From contig NZ_JAAKGT010000001.1 of assembly GCF_011043625.1 (NCBI RefSeq), positions 372,001 to 436,000 on the forward strand: a stretch of 64,000 nt of DNA, read 5' to 3'. The notes beneath the pieces were generated by a model. The model saw nothing but the letters and a program-made list of their open reading frames with translations, made no database searches and was not told where the DNA came from. Shown piece after piece: positions 1 to 8,495 of this stretch. Positions within the stretch are counted from its first letter, which is position 1. Each line of letters begins with the position of its first letter. Both the position numbers and the translations under genes were made by a program. This DNA is from Caulobacter sp. 602-2 (GTDB taxonomy: Bacteria; Pseudomonadota; Alphaproteobacteria; Caulobacterales; Caulobacteraceae).

Positions 1-1
1 C

Positions 2-457
2 GCCCTGCTGCTTGACTATTTCCCGGCCTCGGCCGGGCGGCGCAGCGGCGCCTTCGCGGCCGGCGGCCGTTTCAGCGCTGAGCTGGTGTTCTACCCGGCG
101 CGAGCGCCCCTCAGGGCGCTGATCGTCGAACGTCTGGAGACCGAGGCCTCGTCGCCGGACGGCCAGACCTGGCCCGAAGCTGCGACCAGCGATCCGCTGG
201 CCTCCTATGCCGAAACCCTGCTGGCCGCGCCCTGGTCGCTGGCCGCGCCGGTGGTCCTGCCGCCCGGCCGCATCGCCGAGGACGCCGCGGGGCGACCCTG
301 GTGGCTGGGAGAGGGCGGCGCGCTGCCGCTGGAGGGCGCGGCTCCCGACGTGTCGCTGGGGGCTCGGCTCGACGGCGCGGCGGGTCTCTGGAACGGGGCG
401 AGGCTTAAGCTGCTGGCGGCGCGGACCAATTGGGGGCGGGTCGGCTTTGACGCTTGA
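2..457 (+). CDS. C-terminal part of a probable SWIM zinc-finger family protein (5' end outside window)
   Basis: The frame is open from base 2 to the TGA at 455-457, so about 151 C-terminal residues are visible and the start lies upstream of the window. The visible part is an alpha/beta segment with conserved-looking Trp pairs (GRPWWLGEGG) and no complete catalytic motif. The SWIM call comes from context: proteins of this kind commonly precede DUF5691, MoxR AAA+, DUF5682 and VWA genes in this order. That is family knowledge, not something the fragment proves. The stop overlaps the start region of the next gene, so the two are probably translated together. An internal ATG-like start near 86 is not needed. 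Confidence 0.55.
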   Translation, partial: ALLLDYFPASAGRRSGAFAAGGRFSAELVFYPARAPLRALIVERLETEASSPDGQTWPEAATSDPLASYAETLLAAPWSLAAPVVLPPGRIAEDAAGRPWWLGEGGALPLEGAAPDVSLGARLDGAAGLWNGARLKLLAARTNWGRVGFDA

Positions 458-1868
458 ACTGGAAGACCATCTCGCGCGCATCCGGGGCGCCTGGATGTCG
501 GGCCGCGGGGCGGCGGATTACGCGCCGGCGGCGTGGCGTGACGCTGTGGGGCAGGGCGTGGGCTCGGAAGCCGCCCTGGTCGCCCTGGCCGGCCAGGCGC
601 TGCAGGTGCTGTTCCGGCCGGCCGCGCCACCTCTGACGCCGCGCGCGCTGCTGCCGACCTTGTCGTCGCCGACGCCGCCGGAGGCGACCCGCGCCCGTAT
701 CCGCCGCATTCTCGCGACGCGCCGGACGGAGGAGGGCGGCGCGGCGCCCCTGGTCCGCTTTCTGGCCGCTCGCGGCTATGTCATGCACCCGGCCGACTGG
801 CTGCCGCGCGCGACCGACGACTGGACGCCCGCCGTCTATTCGCCATGGGTGGCCTGGGCGGCTTCGGAAGCCAAGGCTTCCCTGAGCTCCCTTACCGCCG
901 ACAACTGGGACGATTGGCCCTGGGCCGAGCGGCGGGTCGCCCTGATCGCCCTGCGCCGAGCCGAGCCGGCGGCCGCGCGGGCGCTGATCGCCGCCAAGGC
1001 CGGCGGCGAGGCGGCCGAGCGCCGTCTGAAGGTGCTGGAGATCCTGGAAGAAAGGCTGTCGTCCGACGACGCGTCGGTGCTGGGCGGTTTCGCCGGCGAT
1101 CGCTCCGAACGGGTTCAGGCCCTGATCCGCCGACTGCTGGCGCGGCTGGGGCAGGGCGAAGGCGACGTCTCGTCCGCCCAGGAACTGGCCGCAATGATGG
1201 AGCTAGGCCGTGTCGGCCTGATCAAGCGCCGCAACCAGCTCAAGTTGAGGCCTCTGAAGACCCAGGCGCAGGAGAGCCGCAGGATCAACCTGCTCGGCCA
1301 GGTAACCTTGGCCGACCTGGCCAGGGCTCTGGCCGTGGATGAGAAGGCCCTTCTGGAAAGCATGCCCGTCGGCGAGCCGTGGGTATTGAACAGCTTCATG
1401 ACCATGGTCGAGGAGACCGCTTCGCCGGCAGCTTGGCGCGCCTTGTTCGACCTGGCGCTGCAAGAGGCCGACGCGCCGGTCGAAATGGTCGCCTTGCTGG
1501 CCCGGCGGGCCTCGCCGGAAGAGCGGCGCGTGGCCTTGCCGATCGTCCTGGCGCGGGAGGGCGTCTCGAGCTTCCGGAGCAGTCTCGCGGTAGCCGGTGA
1601 TCTGCTGGGCGAAACGGGCCGCGGGGCCCTGGCGTCGTCGCCCGGCTACAAGGAACTGCTCGCGCTCGTCGCGGCCAGCCTTTCGGAAGATAACCGCATC
1701 GCAGCGCAGCCTCTGTCCGTGGGCCTGGCCAATCTTGGTCTGCTGCTCGACCGCATCGCCGCCCAGGCGGTGATCGACGCTTGCGTCGCGGCCGGGCTTT
1801 CAGCCGCCGATCCGCGGCTTGATCCGCTGCATCTCAACATCGCCCTCGAACCGGAGCGTCAGACTTGA
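447..1868 (+). CDS. DUF5691-like protein of the MoxR/VWA module
   Basis: About 473 residues from the TTG at 447, which overlaps the end of the upstream gene; the frame also extends upstream but that part reads as an out-of-frame shadow. The N-terminus (MTLELEDHLARIRGAW) has the helical character expected of a true start. The body is rich in Ala, Leu and Arg helices, suggesting a HEAT-like repeat or all-helical fold, with no recognisable catalytic motif, signal peptide or membrane segment. It ends in a TTGA overlap with the MoxR ATPase gene. A role as scaffold or adaptor of the AAA+ ATPase is inferred from position only. The DUF5691 label rests on gene order and overall character and is not certain. 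Confidence 0.6.
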   Translation: MTLELEDHLARIRGAWMSGRGAADYAPAAWRDAVGQGVGSEAALVALAGQALQVLFRPAAPPLTPRALLPTLSSPTPPEATRARIRRILATRRTEEGGAAPLVRFLAARGYVMHPADWLPRATDDWTPAVYSPWVAWAASEAKASLSSLTADNWDDWPWAERRVALIALRRAEPAAARALIAAKAGGEAAERRLKVLEILEERLSSDDASVLGGFAGDRSERVQALIRRLLARLGQGEGDVSSAQELAAMMELGRVGLIKRRNQLKLRPLKTQAQESRRINLLGQVTLADLARALAVDEKALLESMPVGEPWVLNSFMTMVEETASPAAWRALFDLALQEADAPVEMVALLARRASPEERRVALPIVLAREGVSSFRSSLAVAGDLLGETGRGALASSPGYKELLALVAASLSEDNRIAAQPLSVGLANLGLLLDRIAAQAVIDACVAAGLSAADPRLDPLHLNIALEPERQT

Positions 1869-2944
1869 CCGATATTCTGCGACTGCCCGCGGAGACGACC
1901 TACGCCGCCGAGCTCGAGGCCCTGAAGCGCAAGGACGACGCGCCGACCCCGCGCGGCTGGGCGCTGTCGCCCAAGGCCGTGGTCACCTACCTGATGGGCG
2001 GCAAGGCGGCGGACGGCACGCCGATCAGCGCCAAGTACGTCGGCGACCGCCGGCTGATCGAGACAGCCGTGGCGACGCTGGCCACCGACCGGGCGCTGCT
2101 TCTGCTTGGCGTGCCGGGCACAGCCAAGTCCTGGGTGTCGGAGCATCTGGCGGCGGGGATCTGCGGCGACTCCAGCCTGGTGATCCAGTGCACCGCCGGC
2201 ACTGACGAGAACCAGATCCGCTATGGCTGGAACTACGCCCAACTGCTGGCGAACGGCCCGTCGCGCGAGGCCCTGGTGCCGACGCCGCTCTATCGGGCGA
2301 TGGAGACCGGCAAGCTGTGTCGCCTGGAGGAGCTGACCCGTATGGGCTCGGACGTGCAGGACACGCTGATCACTGTGCTGTCCGAGAAGATGATGCCGAT
2401 CCCGGAGCTGAACGACGCCGTCTATGCACGGCGCGGCTTCAACCTGATCGCAACGGCCAACAACCGCGACAAGGGCGTGAACGAGCTGTCCTCGGCGCTC
2501 AAGCGACGCTTCAACGTGGTGGTGCTGCCGCTGCCGGACGACATGGATGAAGAGATCGCCATCGTCACGCGCCGCGTCGGCGAGATGGCTCTGAGCCTCG
2601 ATCTGCCCGCGCCCAAGAATGTGGCCGAGGAGGTCGCGCGCGTCGTCTCGATCTTCCGCGAGCTGCGCGGCGGATCCACCATCGACGGCAAGGTGACGCT
2701 GAAGACGCCCTCCGGCTCGTTGTCGACCGCCGAGGCGATCGCCGTCACCGTCGGCGGCCTCAGCCAGGCGGCCCATTTCGACGGCGGCAAGCTCAATGCA
2801 GAGGGGCTGGCGCCCAGCCTGCTCGGCGCCATCGTGAAGGATCCGGTGCAGGACAAGATCGTGCTCGAAGAGTACCTCGAAGCGGTCCTGAAGAAGCGCC
2901 CGGACTATGCGGGCTACTATCGCGCGCTGGTCGACCTGGTCTGA
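1865..2944 (+). CDS. MoxR-type AAA+ ATPase
   Basis: A 359-residue AAA+ ATPase starting at TTG 1865, overlapping the previous stop (TTGA). Walker A is GVPGTAKS at residues 82-89. The Walker B position reads CRLEEL (about 152-157), with Glu where Asp is usual. A sensor-1-like stretch NLIATAN and an arginine-finger region ALKRRFN follow. MoxR ATPases act as remodelling chaperones with VWA partners, for example in metal insertion (NorQ/NorD, CbbQ/CbbO). Here the VWA partner lies two genes downstream. The protein is probably cytoplasmic and the substrate is unknown. The next gene starts 4 bp after the stop. Confidence 0.88.
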   Translation: MTDILRLPAETTYAAELEALKRKDDAPTPRGWALSPKAVVTYLMGGKAADGTPISAKYVGDRRLIETAVATLATDRALLLLGVPGTAKSWVSEHLAAGICGDSSLVIQCTAGTDENQIRYGWNYAQLLANGPSREALVPTPLYRAMETGKLCRLEELTRMGSDVQDTLITVLSEKMMPIPELNDAVYARRGFNLIATANNRDKGVNELSSALKRRFNVVVLPLPDDMDEEIAIVTRRVGEMALSLDLPAPKNVAEEVARVVSIFRELRGGSTIDGKVTLKTPSGSLSTAEAIAVTVGGLSQAAHFDGGKLNAEGLAPSLLGAIVKDPVQDKIVLEEYLEAVLKKRPDYAGYYRALVDLV

Positions 2945-2948
2945 TCGC

Positions 2949-5192
2949 GTGGCGGCGGACGTCCATTATTTCGGGATCCGGCACCATGGACCGGGATCGG
3001 CACGCCGGCTTCTCGACGCCCTGGGAGCGCTGCGCCCGACAACGGTTCTGATCGAGGGGCCGTCGGACGCGTCGGACCTGCTGCCGATGCTGGCCGACCC
3101 GGCCATGGTCCCTCCGGTGGCGCTGCTGGTCTATGCCTCGGACGATCCGGCGCGGGCCGCGTTCTGGCCGTTCGCCGTCTATTCGCCGGAATATCAGGCC
3201 GCCTGCTGGGCGGTGCGCAACGGCGCGGCCGTGCGGTTCATCGACGTCCCCGCCGCTTGGGGGTTAGCGTCCGGCGATGAGCCGGCTTCTGAACCAGAGG
3301 CTGAACCGAGCGATGCGGCCGAAGCGCCCGTGGATGAGATCGCCGTGCGGCTGGAACGGGACCCGATCGGACTTCTGGCCGAAGCCGGCGGCTACCAGGA
3401 CGGTGAAAGCTGGTGGCGGGACGTCATCGAGGAGAGCCCGGCGTCCGACGCCGTCTTCGCCGCCGTCGCCGACGCCATGGCGGCCTTGCGCGACGCCGCG
3501 CCGCCCGCCGAGGGGCGTGAGGCCCTGCGTGAGGCGCACATGCGGCTGGAGATCGCCAAGGCCGCCAAGGAGCAGGAGGGGGTGGTGGCCGTCGTCTGCG
3601 GCGCCTGGCACGAGCCGGCGCTGAAGGCCAAGGTTCCGCTGTCGCAGGATCGAGACCTGCTGAAGAGCGCGCCAAAGCAGAAGACAAGCGCCACCTGGGC
3701 CCCCTGGACCTCGCCGCGCCTGGCGTTCCAGAGCGGCTACGCCGCCGGGGTCACCGCGCCCGGCTGGTGCGGCCACCTGTGGGAGACGCCGCGCGAGGAG
3801 GTGACGGTCCGCTGGCTGGGCCGCATCGTCCAGGCGCTGCGCGAAGCCGGCCACATCGCCTCGACCGCCTCGCTGATCGAGGCCCAGCGCCTGGCGGTCG
3901 CCCTGGCGGCGATGCGCGACCGCCCGCATCCCGGCTTCGAGGAGCTGCGCGAGGCGGCGATCGCCTGCCTCTGCCATGGTGAGCGGCTGGTCTGGGAGAC
4001 CATCGCCGCCAAGCTGCTGCTGGGCGACGCCGTCGGCGAGATCTCACCTGACGTGCCTCTGGCCCCGCTGATCGAAGATCTTCAGCGCGAGCAGCGCCGC
4101 ACCCGGCTCAAGCCTGAGGCGCTGGAGCGCGAACTGGCCATCGACCTGCGCAGCGAGGGCGGGCTGGATCGTTCGACCCTGCTGCATCGGCTGTTGATCC
4201 TGGGCGTCCCCTGGGGGCGGCAGGTCGACGCCGGCCGCAGTCGGGGCACATTCCGCGAGCGCTGGCAGCTGCGCTGGGAGCCCGAGTTCGTTGTCCGCCT
4301 GGTTGAGAACCTGGTCTACGGCCCGACCCTGGCCCGCGCCGCCGCAGGCCGCCTGACCGCGCATTTCGCCGAGGCGGCGGACCTGCCGGCGCTTTGCGGC
4401 CTGACCCTGTCGGCGCTGACGGCCCAACTGCCCGACGCCGCACATGCCGGGGTCGAGCGGATCGAGCATCGCGTGGCCCTGACCAGCGACTGCGGCGAGC
4501 TGCTGTCTTCCCTGGCCCCGCTGGGCGACATCGTCCGCTACGGCCAAGCCCGACGCACCGACGCGGTGCAATTGGAGACCCTGTTCGTCCGGATCCTGTC
4601 GCAGGGCGCTCTGGCCCTGCCGTACGCGGTCAGAGGGCTGGACGCCGAAGCGGCCAAGCTTCTGCGCTCGGCGCTGCTGGCGGCCGACGCTGCGGCGGTG
4701 TTGGCTGAGGCCGACCTGACCGACTGGCGCGCGGCGCTGTCGACGGTGGTCGAGGACGAGCAGGCCGCGCCGCTGCTGGCCGGCGTCGCCGCGCGGTTGC
4801 TCTACGAGGCCGGGACGATCATGCCCGAGGCGGCCGCGGACCTGCTTGGCCGCATGTTGTCGCCTGGTCGGGCCGTGGCGGACGCCGCCGGGTTCTTCGA
4901 AGGTTTCTTCGACGGCGCCGGCGAGCGGCTGATCTACGACCCGGGCCTGCGGGCGGCGGTCGACCGCTGGATGCAGGAGCTGGAGGCGGAGGATTTCACC
5001 GCCTTCCTGCCGTTGTTCCGGCGCGCGCTGGGCAATCTGGACCGCATGCAGCGGCGGCGCTTGCTGGACGCCGTCTTTGGGCGGGGCGGGGCGGGTCTGC
5101 AGGGGCGGGCTGCGGCCGCCGACGCCGAGGCGATCTGGCCCGCGCATTTCCAGCGCCTGACCGACATCCTGACCGCGAGGCCGGCTCAATGA
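2949..5192 (+). CDS. DUF5682-like protein with TraB/ChaN-like motifs
   Basis: About 747 residues from the GTG at 2949, 4 bp after the AAA+ stop; an open frame from 2907 overlaps the ATPase gene and is less likely. The N-terminus reads FGIRHHGPGSAR, followed by VLIEGPSDASDLL and, about 190 residues later, VVCGAWHEPAL. A His motif, a following hydrophobic strand ending in Glu, and a later second His motif resemble the TraB/TIKI/ChaN group of metal-dependent proteins; this is my inference. The C-terminal two thirds is long and helical with no known motif. No signal peptide or membrane segment is seen. It overlaps the VWA gene by 4 bp, so it is probably part of one complex with MoxR and VWA. Confidence 0.65.
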   Translation: MAADVHYFGIRHHGPGSARRLLDALGALRPTTVLIEGPSDASDLLPMLADPAMVPPVALLVYASDDPARAAFWPFAVYSPEYQAACWAVRNGAAVRFIDVPAAWGLASGDEPASEPEAEPSDAAEAPVDEIAVRLERDPIGLLAEAGGYQDGESWWRDVIEESPASDAVFAAVADAMAALRDAAPPAEGREALREAHMRLEIAKAAKEQEGVVAVVCGAWHEPALKAKVPLSQDRDLLKSAPKQKTSATWAPWTSPRLAFQSGYAAGVTAPGWCGHLWETPREEVTVRWLGRIVQALREAGHIASTASLIEAQRLAVALAAMRDRPHPGFEELREAAIACLCHGERLVWETIAAKLLLGDAVGEISPDVPLAPLIEDLQREQRRTRLKPEALERELAIDLRSEGGLDRSTLLHRLLILGVPWGRQVDAGRSRGTFRERWQLRWEPEFVVRLVENLVYGPTLARAAAGRLTAHFAEAADLPALCGLTLSALTAQLPDAAHAGVERIEHRVALTSDCGELLSSLAPLGDIVRYGQARRTDAVQLETLFVRILSQGALALPYAVRGLDAEAAKLLRSALLAADAAAVLAEADLTDWRAALSTVVEDEQAAPLLAGVAARLLYEAGTIMPEAAADLLGRMLSPGRAVADAAGFFEGFFDGAGERLIYDPGLRAAVDRWMQELEAEDFTAFLPLFRRALGNLDRMQRRRLLDAVFGRGGAGLQGRAAAADAEAIWPAHFQRLTDILTARPAQ

Positions 5193-6361
5193 ACGAGGAA
5201 CGCGAACGCCGCTGGCGGCTGGCCGTCGGCGGCGAGGACGAGGCCTTGCCGGCCGGGGACGATCAGCGGCTCTCCAGCGCCCTGACCATGCTCTATGGAG
5301 AGGGGGAGGGGCCCGGTGGCGGCGGCAAGGGGCGCGGCGGCCTGGGGCGGTCGGCGCCGAGCGTCGCGCGCTGGCTGGGCGACATCCGCCAATTCTTCCC
5401 GACACCCGTGGTCCAGGTGGTGCAGAGGGACGCCATGGACCGGTTGGGCCTGCAGCAGATGCTGCTCGAGCCCGAACTGCTCGGTGCGGTCGAGGCGGAC
5501 GTCAATCTCGTCGCCACCCTGGTGAGCCTGCGCAACGTAATGCCGGCCAAGACCAAGGCCATCGCCCGCGAGGTCATCGCCAAGGTCGTCGCCGCGCTGA
5601 TGGAGCGCCTGGAGCAGAAGACCGCCGAGGCCGTGCGCGGAGCGGTCGATCGTGGCCGCCGTACCGGGCGTCCGCGCTTCTCCGACATCGACTGGCCGCG
5701 CACCATCCAGGCCAATCTGCGGCACTATCAACCCGAGCATCGCTCCGTGGTGCCGGAACGACTGATCGGCTTCATGCGGCGTCAGCGTCGGCTGGTGGAT
5801 CTGGACGAGGTCGTGCTCTGCGTCGACCAGTCCGGCTCGATGGCGCCGTCGGTGGTCTACGCCTCGATCTTCGCCGCCGTCATGGCCTCGCTGCCAACGG
5901 TGAAGATCAAGCTAGTCTGCTTCGACACCGCCATCCTGGATTTGACCGAGGATCTGGCCGATCCGGTGGAAGTGCTGTTCGGCGTCCAGTTGGGCGGCGG
6001 CACCGACATCAACCAGGCGGTCGGATACTGCGAAAGCCGGATCGAGCGTCCGGCAAAGTCGCACTTGATCCTGATCACTGACCTGTACGAGGGCGGCGAC
6101 AGCGAGGCGCTGGTCGCCCGACTGGCGCGGCTGGTCGCCTCCGGCGTCAACGTCATCACCCTGCTGGCGCTCAGCGACGAGGGCCGTCCGGCCTACGATC
6201 CGCAACTGTCCGGCCGAGTGGCGGCGTTGGGCGTGCCGGTTTTCGCCTGCACACCTGATCAGTTCCCCGACCTGATGGCCGCCGCTTTGAAGCGCGAGGA
6301 CGTACTGGCCTGGGCGGCCAAGGCGGACATCAAGGCGGTCCGGTCCAGCGACCAGGGATAA
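5189..6361 (+). CDS. VWA (von Willebrand A) domain protein, MoxR partner
   Basis: A 390-residue protein whose ATG overlaps the previous stop (ATGA). A Gly-rich linker at about 40-55 is followed by a helical region and a C-terminal VWA domain. The MIDAS metal site is visible as DQSGSMAPS (about 213-221), with the later Thr in LGGGTDINQ and the Asp in LITDLYEGGD. VWA proteins of this type are substrate adaptors of MoxR AAA+ ATPases. It is the last gene of the module: a hairpin follows and the next gene is convergent. Confidence 0.87.
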   Translation: MNEERERRWRLAVGGEDEALPAGDDQRLSSALTMLYGEGEGPGGGGKGRGGLGRSAPSVARWLGDIRQFFPTPVVQVVQRDAMDRLGLQQMLLEPELLGAVEADVNLVATLVSLRNVMPAKTKAIAREVIAKVVAALMERLEQKTAEAVRGAVDRGRRTGRPRFSDIDWPRTIQANLRHYQPEHRSVVPERLIGFMRRQRRLVDLDEVVLCVDQSGSMAPSVVYASIFAAVMASLPTVKIKLVCFDTAILDLTEDLADPVEVLFGVQLGGGTDINQAVGYCESRIERPAKSHLILITDLYEGGDSEALVARLARLVASGVNVITLLALSDEGRPAYDPQLSGRVAALGVPVFACTPDQFPDLMAAALKREDVLAWAAKADIKAVRSSDQG

Positions 6362-6373
6362 CGAGATCGGTCC

Positions 6374-6392
6374 GGACGAAATCGGTTCGTCC
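6374..6392. terminator. Candidate bidirectional terminator hairpin
   Basis: A perfect 7-bp inverted repeat (GGACGAA / TTCGTCC) with a 5-base loop lies 12 bp past the VWA stop and before the convergent alpha-galactosidase gene. There is no clear T run, as is common in GC-rich genomes. A larger overlapping TCCGGAC/GTCCGGA pairing is also possible. Confidence 0.45.
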
Positions 6393-6497
6393 CGATGTCC
6401 GGATGACGGAGTGATCGCAGAGCCGGAAACTGGCGCGCTTCGGCCCCGCCTCACATCATTTCGGCCGGCCCATCACCCACGGCTCGTCCTTCGTCTC

Positions 6498-8354
6498 CTA
6501 GCGAGCCAGCTTGGCGCCGCCCCAGGCGACGGCGGGAGGAGGGCCTTCGCCGTGCGCGACGGCCACCAGTTCCAGCGTCCGGACGCCTTGGAGCCGCGCG
6601 GTGAGGTCGACCGGGGGCTGGCCTCGACGCAGGGGCTTGCTGCGGGCGAGGAGCTGGCCGTCGCCATAGACCAGGAACCGCACCTCGCCGAGCGCCGACG
6701 GCGAGGCGTCGTCGACGCCGACCCTGGCCGAGAAGCGCTTGAACTCGGCTTCGGCGCGCACCTCCAGGCGGGAGTTGGCGAGAACGCCGACACCGTGCGG
6801 GATGGTGCGCCCGGCGACCGTAAGCGGCGTGCGGTAGGGCGAGGCGTCGATCTGGGCGCCGCCCGGGCGTCCCGCGGCGTCGGCCGGACCGTCGAAGCCG
6901 TCGGCGGGCGGCGCCCAGGTCGGCTCCTGCGCCACGTGGATGCGCGCGGGCATTTCTGACAGCAGCACCGAGCCGGCGGAGGCCGTGTCGCGGGTCTCGA
7001 ACACCAGGGTCTCGTGCGGGCCAAGCTCGAAGCGGCGCCCGCCCTTGAAGGGCGGCAGATCCGCCTTGCTCCAGAGATCGCGCAGGGCGATCGGGACGTC
7101 GGCGGCCAGCCGCAGGTGCTGGCTGCTTAGGGTGGCGCCGGCCGGTTTGTCGCCGCGATTGAGCAGGGCCACCGCAGTGCGGCCGCCGCTCAGGGTTTTG
7201 ACCAGGATCTGCACGTCGCCTTGGTGGGCCGCCAGAGCCGCCTGGTTGCCCAGCGGGTCCTGGTTGACGGCGATGAGGTCGGCGTTGCCCCAGATGTCGA
7301 GCAAGGACCTGGGCGCGTCGCGCAGGTCATAGCCGATCAGCAGCGGCGCATTGACCATGGCCCACAGCGTGAAGTGGCTCCTGGCCTCGGTCAGGTGGGC
7401 TTCGTCAAAATCGCCGGCGCCGATGAACAGCATGTCCGGGTCGTTCCAGGCGCCGGGGCGGGCGTAGAGCGTGCGGGTGGCGACGCTGTCGAACGAGCGC
7501 AGCATCGAGCTCCACCTGGACCCGATGTCGGGGCTGGTGCGCCAGAGGTTGCCGACCTGGCCGCCCCAGGCGCGCACGTCGCCTCGGCCCCAGGTGCAGA
7601 TCGAAAAGACGTAGTCGCCATCGGGGCTGTGCCTGGCGATCGACTGGCCGACCTCGAGATAGAGGTCGCGCACGGCTTGGGAGCGGTCCGCCGTCGGATC
7701 CTTGCGCACGATCAGCGGGTCGCTCGGGCGATAGCCGTTCTTGGCGACCACGGCGGAGCCCGGGGCGTAGTCGGCCAGGCCGCAGGCGTCGACCTTGACG
7801 TAGTCGAAGCCCCATTCGCCGAAGAACAGGCCGATGTCCTGGTCGACATGGCCCTCAAGGCCGACCTCGCGTTCCTGCACGGTTCCCACCGGCAGGTTCG
7901 GCGACTTCAGGTCCCAGGCTTGCGAGCAGGCGTTGCGGCCGACGTCGGTATAGATGCCGGCCTTGAAACCCATGGCGTGCATGCGGTCGACGAACGGCTT
8001 GAACGAGGCCTCGCCGCCGTCCTTGGGCGTGGCGCTCGGAAACAGCGCCGTGCGGATCTGCAGCCGGCCGTCGGAGGTTCGGCGCTGGAGCCACCAGCCG
8101 TCGTCGAGATTGACGTACCTGTAGCCGAGCCTGGCCAGGCCCGTATCACGCAGGGCCTGGGCCGAGCCCATGACCTTGGCCTCGTCCACTTCGGTGCGGA
8201 AGGCGTTCCAGGCGTTCCAGCCCATGGGCGGGGTGGCGGCGGCGCCCATGCGCGGCGCGGTCCAGCGACCGGTCGGTTGCAGGCCGTCCTGGGCGAGGGC
8301 CGGGGAGGCGGCGAGAAGGCTTGCCGCGGAGGCGATCAGGAGTTTGCGCAGCAC
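6498..8354 (-). CDS. Secreted GH27 alpha-galactosidase with NPCBM-like C-terminal domain
   Basis: A 618-residue enzyme read from a GTG at 8354, with signal peptide MLRKLLIASAASLLAASPALAQ. The GH27 barrel spans about 40-400: PPMGWNAWN, NLDDGWW, the nucleophile in YVKVDAC (D189) and the acid/base in WRTSPDI (D276), plus WNDPDML. It should release terminal alpha-1,6-galactose from galactosides in the periplasm or outside the cell. The C-terminal 150 residues look like an NPCBM-type carbohydrate-binding domain (GGAQIDASPYRTPLTV, HGVGVLANSR). The gene is last in a minus-strand run from the GH59 gene. The substrate, galactomannan or raffinose-type sugars, cannot be told from sequence alone. Confidence 0.9.
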   Translation of the reverse strand: MLRKLLIASAASLLAASPALAQDGLQPTGRWTAPRMGAAATPPMGWNAWNAFRTEVDEAKVMGSAQALRDTGLARLGYRYVNLDDGWWLQRRTSDGRLQIRTALFPSATPKDGGEASFKPFVDRMHAMGFKAGIYTDVGRNACSQAWDLKSPNLPVGTVQEREVGLEGHVDQDIGLFFGEWGFDYVKVDACGLADYAPGSAVVAKNGYRPSDPLIVRKDPTADRSQAVRDLYLEVGQSIARHSPDGDYVFSICTWGRGDVRAWGGQVGNLWRTSPDIGSRWSSMLRSFDSVATRTLYARPGAWNDPDMLFIGAGDFDEAHLTEARSHFTLWAMVNAPLLIGYDLRDAPRSLLDIWGNADLIAVNQDPLGNQAALAAHQGDVQILVKTLSGGRTAVALLNRGDKPAGATLSSQHLRLAADVPIALRDLWSKADLPPFKGGRRFELGPHETLVFETRDTASAGSVLLSEMPARIHVAQEPTWAPPADGFDGPADAAGRPGGAQIDASPYRTPLTVAGRTIPHGVGVLANSRLEVRAEAEFKRFSARVGVDDASPSALGEVRFLVYGDGQLLARSKPLRRGQPPVDLTARLQGVRTLELVAVAHGEGPPPAVAWGGAKLAR

Positions 8355-8357
8355 GTT

Positions 8358-8495
8358 TCAGGCCTTGGGTTTGACGCGGAAATCATAGTCGCCGGAGCCC
8401 ACCTTCACGGTGACTCGGCCATGTTCGAGGCTGACCTCGGCGGTCTTCAGCGCCGCCAGCGGCTTGCCGCTCTCGCAGACGGCTGGCGGGGTCAT
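8358..8495 (-). pseudogene. Remnant of an alpha-L-rhamnosidase-like (GH78) C-terminus, or a small translationally coupled ORF
   Basis: A 45-codon frame whose ATG overlaps the stop of the upstream regulator (ATGA) and whose TGA is 3 bp before the alpha-galactosidase start. The peptide contains ESGKPLA, then a strand-rich stretch ending GSGDYDFRV. This resembles the last beta strands of GH78 alpha-L-rhamnosidases, which often end in a similar ESGKPL...GSGRYRF pattern (recalled family knowledge). The rest of such an enzyme, about 700 or more residues, is absent. The simplest reading is a deletion remnant that fused to the end of the regulator gene. It could still be translated by coupling. Confidence 0.5.
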
